Assembly: GCA_026419775.2 (NCBI GenBank)
Contig: JAOPGA020000894.1
Span: 1-36,089 of the forward strand
DNA: 36,089 nucleotides
Reading direction: 5' to 3'
Origin: Acrasis kona
Lineage: Eukaryota; Heterolobosea; Eutetramitea; Acrasida; Acrasidae
Part shown: positions 1 to 9,204 of the stretch, piece after piece
Position numbering within the stretch: the first letter of the stretch is position 1
Layout of the letters: every line of letters starts with the position of its first letter
Translations under genes and position numbers: made by a program
Notes under the pieces: model-generated
The model's input: only the letters and a program-made list of their open reading frames with translations
What the model was told of the DNA's origin: nothing
Databases searched by the model: none

Positions 1-536
1 TCTTTATGTGATGAATGACACCGAGGACATTTGGTGTCATAATTTGGATTGTTGCTCCAGTAACGCATCTTTGACAGAGTGCAAAGCTGGTTGGAGCGGA
101 GGCGAAGTAGGAATTTTTGTTCGCTTTTGTTTAATTTGTCTATATCTACAGACGCTTTAATGTGGTAATCATCATGTAGAAGGTCATATTTGTAGTCAAC
201 TGAGTAAGCACGTTTGGAAGACAAATAAGATTTGACAAAAAGACGAACAGATTTGTGTGGAACATCACCGTTACAAACAAGATCAAAAGCAAGGTGAGTG
301 GGTGGACAGATATCACTGATGAGGTGATTCTTCAAACCAAGCTTTGCGAGTTTGTCAGCTTCTTCATTACCAGAAATGTTGGAATGGGCTTCAACATAGT
401 TGAGGGTACATGATTTAACTCTCTTCTTTTCCTGGACAATTGCATGAAGTAGTTGGTTGTCACATATTCGTAACTGTTGTTCCACATTTACCAGCTTTTC
501 ATATGACTGTACAGCTTGAATGCCAGATAAGTGTAC
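1..536 (-). mobile_element. LINE retrotransposon fragment: RNase H C-terminus and Cys/His tail
   Basis: Read on the minus strand from 536 to the window edge there is an uninterrupted frame of 178 codons. It contains the RNase H signature EAHSNISGNEEADKLAKLG (about 396-340), which fits the H-S-x-I-x-G-N-E-x-A-D motif of RNase H domains in LINE-type retrotransposons. Downstream come FLLRLRSNQLCTL and then CPRCHSSHK at the window edge, the usual order RNase H, 'LLRLR' segment, Cys/His knuckle at the end of LINE ORF2. The element therefore runs off the left edge. The segment where the catalytic 'SDS' normally sits reads VHLSGIQAV, so a catalytic Asp seems lost. A TAG at 539-537, preceded by a pyrimidine run, ends the frame upstream; it could be an intron acceptor or simply decay. 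The reverse transcriptase is not visible upstream. Confidence 0.85.
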
Positions 537-610
537 CTAAGAAGAAATAGTCCAGTAAAATTGAATTAAGAACTATATAAGAATCTAAATAAATAAATAA
601 TTTATTTATT

Positions 611-640
611 GTTTATAAAGGGAGTTCAACTGTTGATATA
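611..640 (+). repeat. Imperfect 30-bp direct repeat, copy 1
   Basis: Begins GTTTATAAAGGGAGTTCAAC. A second copy at 731-760 matches at about 26 of 30 positions, 120 bp downstream. Both lie just upstream of the broken plus-strand transposon gene, so they could be subterminal repeats of that element. Confidence 0.75.
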
Positions 641-730
641 AACAAAAATTTCACATGTGTAATATATAAATAAATTTCAAAATAAATATAATTATAAATC
701 AAGCCACTTTCTTTTTAATTCATTCAATTC

Positions 731-760
731 GTTTATAAGGGGAGTTTAACTGTTAATATT
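731..760 (+). repeat. Imperfect 30-bp direct repeat, copy 2
   Basis: Begins GTTTATAAGGGGAGTTTAAC and matches the copy at 611-640 with a few transitions. No third copy was found near 3060-3300. Confidence 0.75.
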
Positions 761-841
761 GTCATTTTCTAAAAACCATACCCCCCAATTTCCAAAAAAC
801 ACCCAATAATGTAGCAAATAAAATCTATTCAACTTTAATTG

Positions 842-1825
842 CAAAGCAATAACATTACAATTCAATTTCACATATATCTCAACACATCAAAAAATATGTC
901 GCGCGTGAGTATTATTGGAAGATTCAAGAACCTCCTACGTGAAAAAAGCACTGGTCTATATACTATGACTGATATTGACACAAACCTTGACAAGCTCTTT
1001 GCAGAATTTGAAAGATACTGTACAGAGAGTAATAGGGACATCACAAATGTTCCTAAAACAACTTTAAAACAAAATGAAGCAAAATACACAGCGCTTGTGA
1101 TATTGTTTTTTAATTCTACAGACTGGCAATCAGTTATTGAGCGTGTTATTGTACGGAGACAACAGCGAGTTTCAAATCAACCCATAAACCAACTACCGCT
1201 CCATCTACTATTTATCCAACAACAAAACCAACTACCAACATAATCAACATCACTCTAGCAGGCGCAACAACAAGCTCTGCAAGCTGTTGCAGATGGTCCA
1301 GCTTTTCAAGTTGTCAGCCAAAACATCTTACAACAGACATGTGATGCATTATATAATAATCACAACTTCATTTACCCCCAACACACCCCCAACATACCAA
1401 CCAACAGCACATTCACCAACGCCCCAATTAACATACCAATCAACAACACACTCCCCAACAACAATAATTATGTTGATGATATGGATGACTTTGAGACTCT
1501 AACATTATTGATATAGCTGAAATTACGCAAAAAGACGCAATTGACATGCTGGAGGAAGCAAAAGATCATGCCATCTCAACTGGCTCATACAGTCAGTTAG
1601 ATACTGTTGTAAAAACTCTACAAGAAGAGCTGGATGGATTGAAAAGTACGTTAAAGCAATAAGAAAAGGAAAAAGAAGAAGCAGAACAAGAGGTGATAGA
1701 ACATAAAAAAAAGAAGATTTTAAAGAGATTGTGAATGGCGCTCAAGCTTGTTATGCGGAATGGAAGTCAATAATTGAAGAGGCAAAAGAGCATCGCAAAA
1801 GAAAAGAGCAATCTTGGAGTGATCG
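842..1825 (+). pseudogene. Broken N-terminal part of a transposon protein
   Basis: Three successive frames read as one decayed protein. The first runs from about 842 to 1243 and has no ATG at its 5' end; the first Met in frame is at about 896. The second, from about 1252 to 1507, is Gln-rich and then Asn/Pro-rich. The third, from about 1508, is charged and helical (KTLQEELDGLKSTLKQ), stops at TAA near 1660, and resumes as a Lys/Glu-rich coil to about 1825. There are at least two frameshifts and two stops. I do not recognise this half by itself. It lies on the same strand as the DUF6589-like half at 2249-3060, and the minus-strand transposase between them looks like a later insertion, so I infer one original gene. 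It could instead be an unrelated element. Confidence 0.5.
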
Positions 1826-2216
1826 CCTGAAAAGTGTGACAATTAATTCCACCATCATGCTGGCCAGTCCTACAAATATAAGAATGGACTATACCTGCAC
1901 TTGATTGTGCCATCACAAGAGAAAAAGAGTTTCTTGTAACATTCCCTGCCATTGTGCTCGTACACCTTTTTTAAAGTGTCCATACCATTTATTGAAAGTG
2001 CGGAAATCTAAGTGAGATTCATCAATATATATGAATTGTCTTGTATTAAATTCAAAGGCGCGTTGACGCCATCATTCTCGTTTCCATTGAACTTCTGCGG
2101 TCATTCTTTTCCGTGCAATGTGAGATACACGCTTTTGTTCAAAGTTTAGAAACTTATTACAAACTTTACTAATATCAGAGATGCACATATCAACTCCAAT
2201 CTCTTGAAACAATAAT
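1826..2216 (-). pseudogene. Decayed Tc1/mariner (IS630-type DDE) transposase
   Basis: On the minus strand, from about 2210 down, the frame reads EIGVDMCISDISKVCNKF and then KRVSHIARKRMTAEVQWKRE, the helix-turn-helix tail and linker of Tc1-like transposases. After a TGA it continues RQFIYIDESHLDF (about 2057-2010), the region of the second catalytic Asp (IDE), followed by WYGHFKKGVRAQ, which fits the 'YGRAPRGQRA' stretch of DDE_3 proteins. A frame change near 1950 leads to AGIVHSYI and GGINCHTFQA, matching the usual 'gii.y.i..ggvn...F' strand. The copy has several stops and frameshifts and lacks the C-terminal DDE residue, so it is dead. It lies in opposite orientation inside the flanking plus-strand element. 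Its left boundary is uncertain (about 1800-1860). Confidence 0.75.
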
Positions 2217-2248
2217 TATTATAGAGTTATTAGGAGAGTACAAGTTAC

Positions 2249-3060
2249 ATGCAATTGTTCAAGGTAATTGGGAAACTTTCGTTCAACAACGAAAAGCGTG
2301 TGTATTTACTAGGTGGCTATTGTACTCCTGGTGATTGGCACTTTATTTTTAATGTTGCCAAGGGTATTGGTGATACTTATTACAATCTTGGTTTGGTTAA
2401 TTGTTGCAAAAAGTTGAATATTACTAAAAGCATAAAAGAAGTAAAAGATAAACAGTTTCCAACAATGGATCAAGTTATCCGTATAGTAGAGAGTACACTT
2501 TAGGAGAAAACTGCAAAGATGTTCATCAACTCAGGTGAGTACTCTATTAATGCAAACAATTTCATTGAATGGGGGAATAACAACGAGGATGTTTCTTTCA
2601 AGTTGATAAACGTATTGCATTTACGAAGATGTCATTGGACTTTATGTATGCTAGAGGTAAGACCAATTACCGACAACTAATTATATCACATTTATATGAC
2701 CTACACTGTCGGTTCCCTAAATACTACTATACTTTTTTATCAAAGAATTGGGTTGTGCCTTGTGTGCAAAGTAATGGACGATTTTTAGCCATCGATGAAA
2801 TGGTTGAACTTGTGAATGGGTGGATTAAACAACGATTCAGTGGAGGCAAAAGCGAATTTCGAATTGAGTTGTTATCTTCGCTTTATAATGTTATAAATCA
2901 TTTAGAGGATAATTGGAGAGATTGCTTCACCACCGGCACAGATCGATATCATACCAATAACAACATTGATTCAAATCAAATTAATGCAGTTTCTGGAGTT
3001 GTTGAAGGAATGCTTGATATTACTGTAAACCAGCCAGACATTTCTGTTGTAATATTATAA
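2249..3060 (+). pseudogene. DUF6589-like transposon protein, C-terminal part, broken
   Basis: The first frame (2249-2503) includes GGYCTPGDWHFIFNVAKGIG and ends at TAG. The same frame is open past the stop to about 2600 (NNFIEWGNNNEDVSF). The reading then shifts into KRIAFTKMSLDFMYARGKTN and continues to a stop at 3060, with FLSKNWVVPCVQSNGRFLAI and a conserved-looking acidic DEMVE. The order 'PGDWH...KGIG', 'ARGxxNY', 'F..xWVV' and 'GRF.A.DE..E' resembles the DUF6589 family of transposon-associated proteins, as I recall it. One stop and one frameshift make this copy non-functional. Host function is not indicated. Confidence 0.5.
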
Positions 3061-3299
3061 TTAGAATCAACCATGAAGAGTCCAAAGGAGTTACATCAAT
3101 AAGGAAGCAGTAGTAACAATTGTAGATGATATACGATGGACGAGTCAGTTATGAGCTCTTGGATTAGTATAAAAGGATACTATAATGTTTAATATCTTAG
3201 AATTGATCGTGTAAACACGTGTTAGTTTTAATAGTGTCTATACAATCTTTTTATTTCATTTCTTACACGAATCGTACACGTTAGAGTATCCCAAATACT
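3061..3299. other. Non-coding gap between two transposon remnants
   Basis: No credible coding frame. It includes the short inverted motif CGTGTAAACACG near 3210 and a related ACACGAATCGTACACG near 3265. This could be the 5' leader or a remnant long terminal repeat of the retroelement that starts at about 3300, but no matching copy was found after 5032. Confidence 0.4.
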
Positions 3300-5032
3300 A
3301 TGAGTCATTGACCATCCACACCAACTGGAATCGCTTCACCACAAATTCTATTCGGCAAATTAAAGGATGATGAAGTAGAAGTAGACGACTTCGAGTCATT
3401 TTTAAAGAAAAAATTAATCAAAGTTAAAGAGTACCCTTGGGACAAAATCTGCCGTAACGCACAAGGACAAGTAGAACCTAGGTGGGTCGAAGTTATGAGC
3501 AAATATAGAGGAGTAGGTCCTGATTCATCATTCCACCTTACGGAAGGAGCCGTTAAAGATTTTTTTATTAAAGCGAAATACAGTAATGAAGAGGCACAAG
3601 ACGCAGCGCAACATATCGTAATGATGTTAGGGATCAGAAAACAGTTTGCCGAAAAAGAAGCCGAAGCGAAGAAAAACCAAGATAAAGAACAACAGCAACA
3701 AAACAGGCGGATCCATAATTATGACGACAAGCCAAAAATAAGATTAGGATCCTTAATTCAAGATCTATACTTTTTTGAATTATACTTGGTCAATCACAAT
3801 GTTCTACAGAAGGACATATTGCAATTGTTAGCACACAGTGTGTTGACAATGAAAGAGGTGTTATTATTAGTAACCGTTTAAACAATCCAATTCACAACAA
3901 GAAATCTTGGATCGAATCGAAACTAGAGATTCTCATGGAACTAGATCCATCTAAGACCATGGAGCACTACAGGCGAGAATTACGACAAGTAAAGCCAATG
4001 AGAGGAGAAACCACGTTCAAGTATCACAAGAGGTTCTTTGCGTACGTGTCCATTTTGAACATCGACAAATATGAAGCAGCTGAAATTTTGATATTGTCAT
4101 TGCCAGAACATATTCAAAAGCAGTTAAGAATAGAGTCAGCACCCCGTGATGGAAAGCCACCAAAAAGGATGACCATTACTGAAATGATGGACTTCCTATG
4201 TTATTACATGCACCCTATTGAAGAGACCATGTATGTTAAAAGCGATGTCAACATCAGAGAAGAGAGAAGTAAATTTGGAAAGGAATACAGGAGCGAGAGA
4301 TTGAGCAAGCGACCTCATCAATTAAAGAACAAGAGTTTTAGGCTCAAATTAAAAAATAAACAATACAGCGACAAGTCAAACAGGCATAACGCCGACAAAG
4401 ACAAAGGATGTAAAACAGTCCGTATGTTAGTAGAGTATAAGGACGTTAAGATTGAACACACTTTCGTTATTTTACCAGGATGCGACGAAGAAGTNATTTT
4501 CGGAAGAGGAATATGTAGGATTTTCAGGATCAAAGACATTTATGATTCTCTACCAGACATTAGTAATGAAACAATTGAGAAGTTTTTGAAGAAGTACCAA
4601 CCAACACCCGTTGATGAAATTATACAGAGAGATCATAATGAAGAAAGTAAAGGTGTCAAATACCATCCAGATGCCGAAAAGTATATGAAGTATCTTTCTG
4701 AGTTCCTAGAAGCAAATACAGCCACGATAGACAAACACAGTACAATAGGAACAATCGCAATCAAATTCGTTGATGAAGAATCCAGACGGAAAGGATCGTG
4801 GTCACGTTCTTATCATCCACTAGAAGCAGAGTTGAGGTTTCACGAAATGGTAAAAGAATGGGTTAGAGACAAGATCGTAGAAGAGATGGTAGATCTAGAT
4901 TCACATCGTACAGAAGAAGAGAAAGACTTGGGATTATATGCTCTGTTGACCCATCTGCATGGGTTTGGACCTGTAAATCTTTTGGATGTGTTCTTTCATT
5001 GGTATGATAGCAATCCACTTGGAGAGAGTTGA
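3300..5032 (+). pseudogene. Gag/protease-like LTR-retrotransposon remnant
   Basis: The frame opens at ATG 3300 but meets TGA at 3309. It is then open to 3881 (charged, Gln-rich) and shifts into a frame running from about 3875 to 5032. The later part holds HYRRELRQVKPMRGETTFKY followed by KRFFAYVSIL, a pattern of retrotransposon Gag proteins. Then comes FVILPGCDEEVIFGRG (about 4450-4510), like the end of a retropepsin ('vLpg..dviiG'), and KEWVRDKIVEEMV (about 4855), like the segment before a Ty3-type reverse transcriptase. The protease DSG motif and the reverse transcriptase itself are missing. The ambiguous base at 4495 lies in GTN, which encodes Val whatever the base. An alternative is an unrelated host-derived or unclassified repeat protein. 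Confidence 0.5.
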
Positions 5033-5270
5033 TTTCTCGATCCCCCACTTGTCCAGTATTTTAAATATAGTTGAATGTCCTAATCCTATGTAATTGAACC
5101 TATCACTATTAGTTTACAACTTGATGATACAATCGTCAGCCACATATCTCAAACTATATCACATTGGCAATAGATAGTGGAAGTATATTTTGTATGAGTA
5201 TCCTGTCAGAGAGAGGAGATAAACAATTAATGTAAAAATAAATAAACTTTTATATGATAGTTTTTACAGC

Positions 5271-7220
5271 TTAATCTACGTCAAGATCTTCGAAGGTTGG
5301 GCCACCTTGGCTGGATGGTGGTGGGGCTTGTTGGCTTGCACCAGCACCTGGGAATCCCTCGCCTCCTGGAGCTCCACCAGCACCTTGGTACATCTTTTGC
5401 ATGATTGGGTTGGCAACACCTTCCAACTCCTTTTGCTTGGCCTCATAGTCTGACTTGTCGGCTGTTCCGTGGTTGTCTAACCAGGTGATGACCTCATCAA
5501 CCTTTGACTTGAGTGTCTCCTTGTCGGCACCCTCCAACTTGCCGCCAACGTTGGGGTCATCAAGTGTGTTTCTTAGTTGGTAGGCGTATGACTCTAATCC
5601 GTTCTTGGCAGTGACACGTGCCAAATTGGCTTCATCCTCACCCTTCATCTCGTCGGCCTTTCTTAACATCTCGTCAATCTCCTTTTGTGATAGACGTCCC
5701 TTGTCGTTTGTGATGGTGATTTGGTTGGTCTTTCCACTGCTTGTGTCCTTGGCTGTGACGTTCATGATACCGTTTGCATCAATGTTGAAGATGACTTCAA
5801 TCTTTGGTACACCACGTGGTGCTGGTGGGATACCGTCTAGGTGGAAAGTACCTAACAAGTTGTTGTCCTTGGTCATGGTTCTCTCTCCTTCGTATACCTT
5901 GATCTCGACACCGGGTTGATTGTCGCTGTATGTGGTGAAGGTGTTGCTCTTCTTGCATGGAATGGTGGAGTTACGTTCGATCAACTTGGTCATGACACCA
6001 CCGGCGGTTTCAATACCGAGTGACAATGGAGTAACGTCGATCAACAAGACATCCTTTTGCTTTCCAGTCAAAACGGCGGCTTGGACGGCAGCACCATAGG
6101 CAACGGCCTCATCAGGGTTGATGCTCTTGCACAATTCCTTTCCGTTGAAGAAGTCCTTTAGTAATTCTTGAACCTTTGGAATACGAGTGGAACCTCCGAC
6201 CAAGACGACTTCGTCGATTTGTCCCTTGCTCAATCCAGAATCTTGTAGAACCTTGCTGACTGGCTCCATGCACTTGCGGAACAAGTCACCGTTCAATTGC
6301 TCGAACTTGGCACGTGTTACTTGTGAGGTGAAATCAATACCCTCGAACAAGGAGTCAATTTCGACGGTTGTCTTTGCGGATGATGACAAGTTTCTCTTGG
6401 CACGCTCGCAAGCAGTACGTAGACGACGGACGGCACGAGTGTTGCTGTGTAGATCCTTTCCGTGCTTTGATTTGAATTCAGCGCAGAAGTGTTCGACCAT
6501 TCTGTTGTCGAAATCTTCACCACCCAAGTGAGTGTCACCAGCGGTGGCCTTGACTTCGAATACACCATTGTCGATGGTCAAGATGGAGACGTCAAACGTT
6601 CCTCCTCCCAAATCGAAGATCAATACTGAGTGTTCGTTCTTGTCCTCCTTGTTTAGACCATAAGCGATGGCGGCAGCTGTTGGTTCGTTGATAATACGGA
6701 TGACTTCCATACCAGAGATGGTTCCGGCATCCTTTGTTGCTTGACGTTGAGCGTCGTTGAAGTACGCTGGTACGGTGACGACGGCCTTCTTGACGTTCTT
6801 TCCAAGGTATTGTTCTGCTGATTCTCTCATCTTGACCAAAACCATGGCTGAGACTTCTTCTGGGGCGAATTGTTTGGTCTCTCCCTTGAATGAAACCTCA
6901 ATGTGTGGCTTTGTGTCCTTTGAGACGACCTTGAATGGCCAGTGCTTCATATCAGCCTTGACTACATCATCGTCGAACTTGCGACCAATCAGACGCTTAG
7001 CATCGAAAACTGTGTTGTGTGGGTTCATGGCAACTTGATTCTTTGCTGCATCACCGATTAGACGTTCTGAATCAGTGAAAGCAACATATGAAGGTGTGGT
7101 TCTGTTTCCTTGATCGTTGGGGATAATTTCTACTTTATCGTGTAGCCATACACCAACGCATGAATAGGTGGTACCTAGATCGATACCGATCGCTCCATCA
7201 AAGTTTGCGGTAAATGACAT
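5271..7220 (-). CDS. Cytosolic-type HSP70 chaperone
   Basis: An intronless 649-residue protein starting [20 protein letters not shown]. The nucleotide-binding domain shows IDLGTTYS (about 13-20), [14 protein letters not shown] (about 200) and [12 protein letters not shown] (about 340). The substrate-binding domain includes [14 protein letters not shown], followed by a helical lid and a Gly/Ala/Pro-rich tail. No N-terminal targeting sequence is seen, so it should be cytosolic/nuclear, folding and refolding proteins with J-proteins and exchange factors. Length fits the family. The odd point is the C-terminus, [11 protein letters not shown], where cytosolic HSP70s normally end in IEEVD, the tail that binds TPR co-chaperones. 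Heat-shock elements and a TATA box lie upstream (7271-7376). Base composition is more G+C-rich than neighbours, as expected of a highly expressed gene. Confidence 0.97.
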   Translation of the reverse strand: MSFTANFDGAIGIDLGTTYSCVGVWLHDKVEIIPNDQGNRTTPSYVAFTDSERLIGDAAKNQVAMNPHNTVFDAKRLIGRKFDDDVVKADMKHWPFKVVSKDTKPHIEVSFKGETKQFAPEEVSAMVLVKMRESAEQYLGKNVKKAVVTVPAYFNDAQRQATKDAGTISGMEVIRIINEPTAAAIAYGLNKEDKNEHSVLIFDLGGGTFDVSILTIDNGVFEVKATAGDTHLGGEDFDNRMVEHFCAEFKSKHGKDLHSNTRAVRRLRTACERAKRNLSSSAKTTVEIDSLFEGIDFTSQVTRAKFEQLNGDLFRKCMEPVSKVLQDSGLSKGQIDEVVLVGGSTRIPKVQELLKDFFNGKELCKSINPDEAVAYGAAVQAAVLTGKQKDVLLIDVTPLSLGIETAGGVMTKLIERNSTIPCKKSNTFTTYSDNQPGVEIKVYEGERTMTKDNNLLGTFHLDGIPPAPRGVPKIEVIFNIDANGIMNVTAKDTSSGKTNQITITNDKGRLSQKEIDEMLRKADEMKGEDEANLARVTAKNGLESYAYQLRNTLDDPNVGGKLEGADKETLKSKVDEVITWLDNHGTADKSDYEAKQKELEGVANPIMQKMYQGAGGAPGGEGFPGAGASQQAPPPSSQGGPTFEDLDVD

Positions 7221-7271
7221 TGTATTGTTTGTTAATTATTATTATTTGTGAAATGATCGGGAATGAAAAAA

Positions 7272-7279
7272 TATTTATA
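7272..7279 (-). promoter_or_regulatory. TATA box of HSP70
   Basis: The minus strand reads TATAAATA here, 52 nt upstream of the HSP70 start codon and between it and the heat-shock elements, the expected order for a heat-shock promoter. Confidence 0.7.
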
Positions 7280-7290
7280 TGAACATATAA

Positions 7291-7342
7291 TTCCGAAACA
7301 TTCCGGACCTCACTTCGGGAAAGAATTCGGAATGTTTGGAAT
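7291..7342 (-). promoter_or_regulatory. Heat-shock element cluster
   Basis: A dense array of GAA/TTC blocks: TTCCGAAACATTCCGGA at 7291-7307, then the exact core TTCGGGAA at 7314-7321, then GAATTCGGAATGTTTGGAA to 7341. Heat-shock factor binds alternating nGAAn units; the 7314-7321 core fits TTCnnGAA exactly and the others are imperfect. It lies 70-122 bp upstream of the HSP70 ATG. A weaker block, TTCCCAGAATTCCTTC, is at 7361-7376. Confidence 0.8.
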
Positions 7343-7681
7343 CATTACAATAAAATTAGATTCCCAGAATTCCTTCATAGTAACCGGATAATGGTCGAAT
7401 GAACAAGAGATATGATTGATGTTCGTTAGCATTAGAAATCTTTATTATTACACGATATTGTATTTATTATTGCAAATATGCTTTTTTATTTGAGATCAGG
7501 TGTACAAAATAGCAAATACACTGCATTTCTAAAATTGTCACAATCCTCTGTTTAGAGAACTTTTGTTCCCTGTTTGTGTTATTGTTTGTTCAGGTGAACC
7601 CTTCGATCTGCTCAGATAACTCGGTTAGGTATAGCACATCACTAATTAATTACACTTAAGGAATGACAAGCTAAGAACAAT

Positions 7682-9174
7682 TTATTTTGCTTTCATACGA
7701 TTCATTGCCTCTTCTCTAATTTTATTTACTTGATCAGGGTAATCTATTTCCATTTCTTTGAACGCGTCTTGATCCAAAATATACAAATCACAATAAGTCC
7801 CCGCTCTTACAGTGGCCATTCTCCTCTGATCGAACACAAGAGCAATCTCACCAAAGAAACTTCCTTCCTTCAGCGTAGCCCACACAACAGGAGGATTGTC
7901 CTCTGAAACCACCTCAACATAGCCAGTGGAGATAAAATACATCTCTCTTCCAATCTCACCCTTTTTCACAATGTTGGAGTTGGGAGTAAAGATACGAGGT
8001 TGGAGTTTCATCACAATACTGCTCAAGAAGGTTTTGTCTACATCTTTGAACAAAGGCACTTTTTTAATCAAGTCCTGATTCATCTCCAAAGAAATGTCCA
8101 GACGTAAATATGTTGGAAGATCCTCCATAATAGTCTGTTCGTCCCAACCTTTACGACTCTTCCATAAGTATAGATAATAGTCGTTCACCTTCTTTTTTAT
8201 TGAAGTAGGAAATTTCCTATATTTTAAATATGAAAGAATTTCTTCTCGCTTTTGTCGACTGCGAGTCGAACTCTCTTCCATGGTAATGATAAGAGAGCCT
8301 ACAGTACCAATCACACTAGCGAATAATGCAATACCAATAAACAACACAAATATTTGGAGCACACAATGCTGTGGTGTTGCTGCCATGGTACCACCATACC
8401 CTGTCATTGTTACAAAAGTCCACTGATACCCAACCAACCAACGCGAGAATGTTGATGTGGTATCTTCAAGTAAGAAAGGACGTTTTGTAAATGCTGTAAC
8501 GTTACCATCATCATCGCCTAGTATTGTTAAAAACCACACGCAGTTCAACAATTGTGCTGATAAGAACACAAAAACAACAGATTTAAAGATACGAAGCTTA
8601 GCAGTAGACAATCCCAAGCTAACTTCTAATTCACCAAAGTATTTTTCTACTCTAAAGAATCGTAAGCATCGGTTCAATCGAAAGTAGGGTGTAAATGGTC
8701 TGTATGCAAAGAATACTGGCCAATCCATCATAAGTGAGGAAAGCATATCCATGTAGAACCACGGAGACTTCAAGTAGTTTGAAGCAGTTTTCTTGTATTC
8801 GTAGACAAGTATACCATTAGTACCTGGATACGGAGTGCAGAACATCGTCAAGATATCAATTATTGTTATCAAATCCACGATGACATCAACTACCGCAAAC
8901 ACTGCATCTGAAGCTGTCGTAGTGTTGCCGATTAAAAATGAAGCTCTAAACGGCACAAGTACAAGGTTATAGAGGAGAATTGTTAACATGATTATAGTTC
9001 TGATAGCAGCTAGTCTAGAAGCTTCGAAATCCGTCGTTGTTGTTATGTATATATCGAACCATCTATTGTGTAAAGTCTATTTTACTCTCATGGTAAACCA
9101 TACCTCTTTATTTTAACTTTGAGTAGCTCCTTTTGTGTGGTGTCCGCGGTTGGGTCTATGGTAGGCGCGGACAT
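7682..9174 (-). CDS. Cyclic-nucleotide-binding, voltage-sensor-type cation channel
   Basis: Two exons, 9174-9104 and 9062-7682, joined across a 41-nt GT-AG intron, give 483 residues; the 23-codon first exon starts MSAPTIDPTADTTQKE and the join reads KRWFDIYI. Hydrophobic segments S1-S6 follow. S4 (about 152-161) reads RLNRCLRFFR, with Arg at every third position, so it should sense voltage. The pore carries TMTGYGG (about 242-248), a K+-type GYG filter without the usual final Asp. A C-linker leads to a cyclic-nucleotide-binding domain (about 360-460) with GSFFGEIAL and RRMATVRA, the phosphate-binding cassette including its Arg. It should be a plasma- or organelle-membrane channel of the EAG/HCN/CNG superfamily; ligand and selectivity cannot be told. 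The stop TAA overlaps AATAAA (minus strand of 7681-7686). Confidence 0.92.
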
Positions 9175-9204
9175 CTTATTTGATACTTTACAATCAACTT
9201 TAAA

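Larger units (their letters stand above)
537..838. other. AT-rich spacer between transposon remnants
   Basis: About 300 bp of very AT-rich sequence (runs of AAATAAATAAATAATTTATT) without a credible coding frame. It holds two copies of an imperfect direct repeat, listed separately. It may be a non-coding end of one of the neighbouring transposons. Confidence 0.6.
7221..7681. other. HSP70 promoter region and 3' flank of the channel gene
   Basis: About 460 bp without coding potential. The half next to HSP70 holds a TATA box and heat-shock elements, listed separately. The rest is AT-rich flank of the minus-strand channel gene upstream. No RNA gene was seen. Confidence 0.7.

Noticed and set aside
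5605-7038. Several open frames opposite HSP70
   Set aside because: Antisense shadows of a highly biased coding sequence; no family resemblance.
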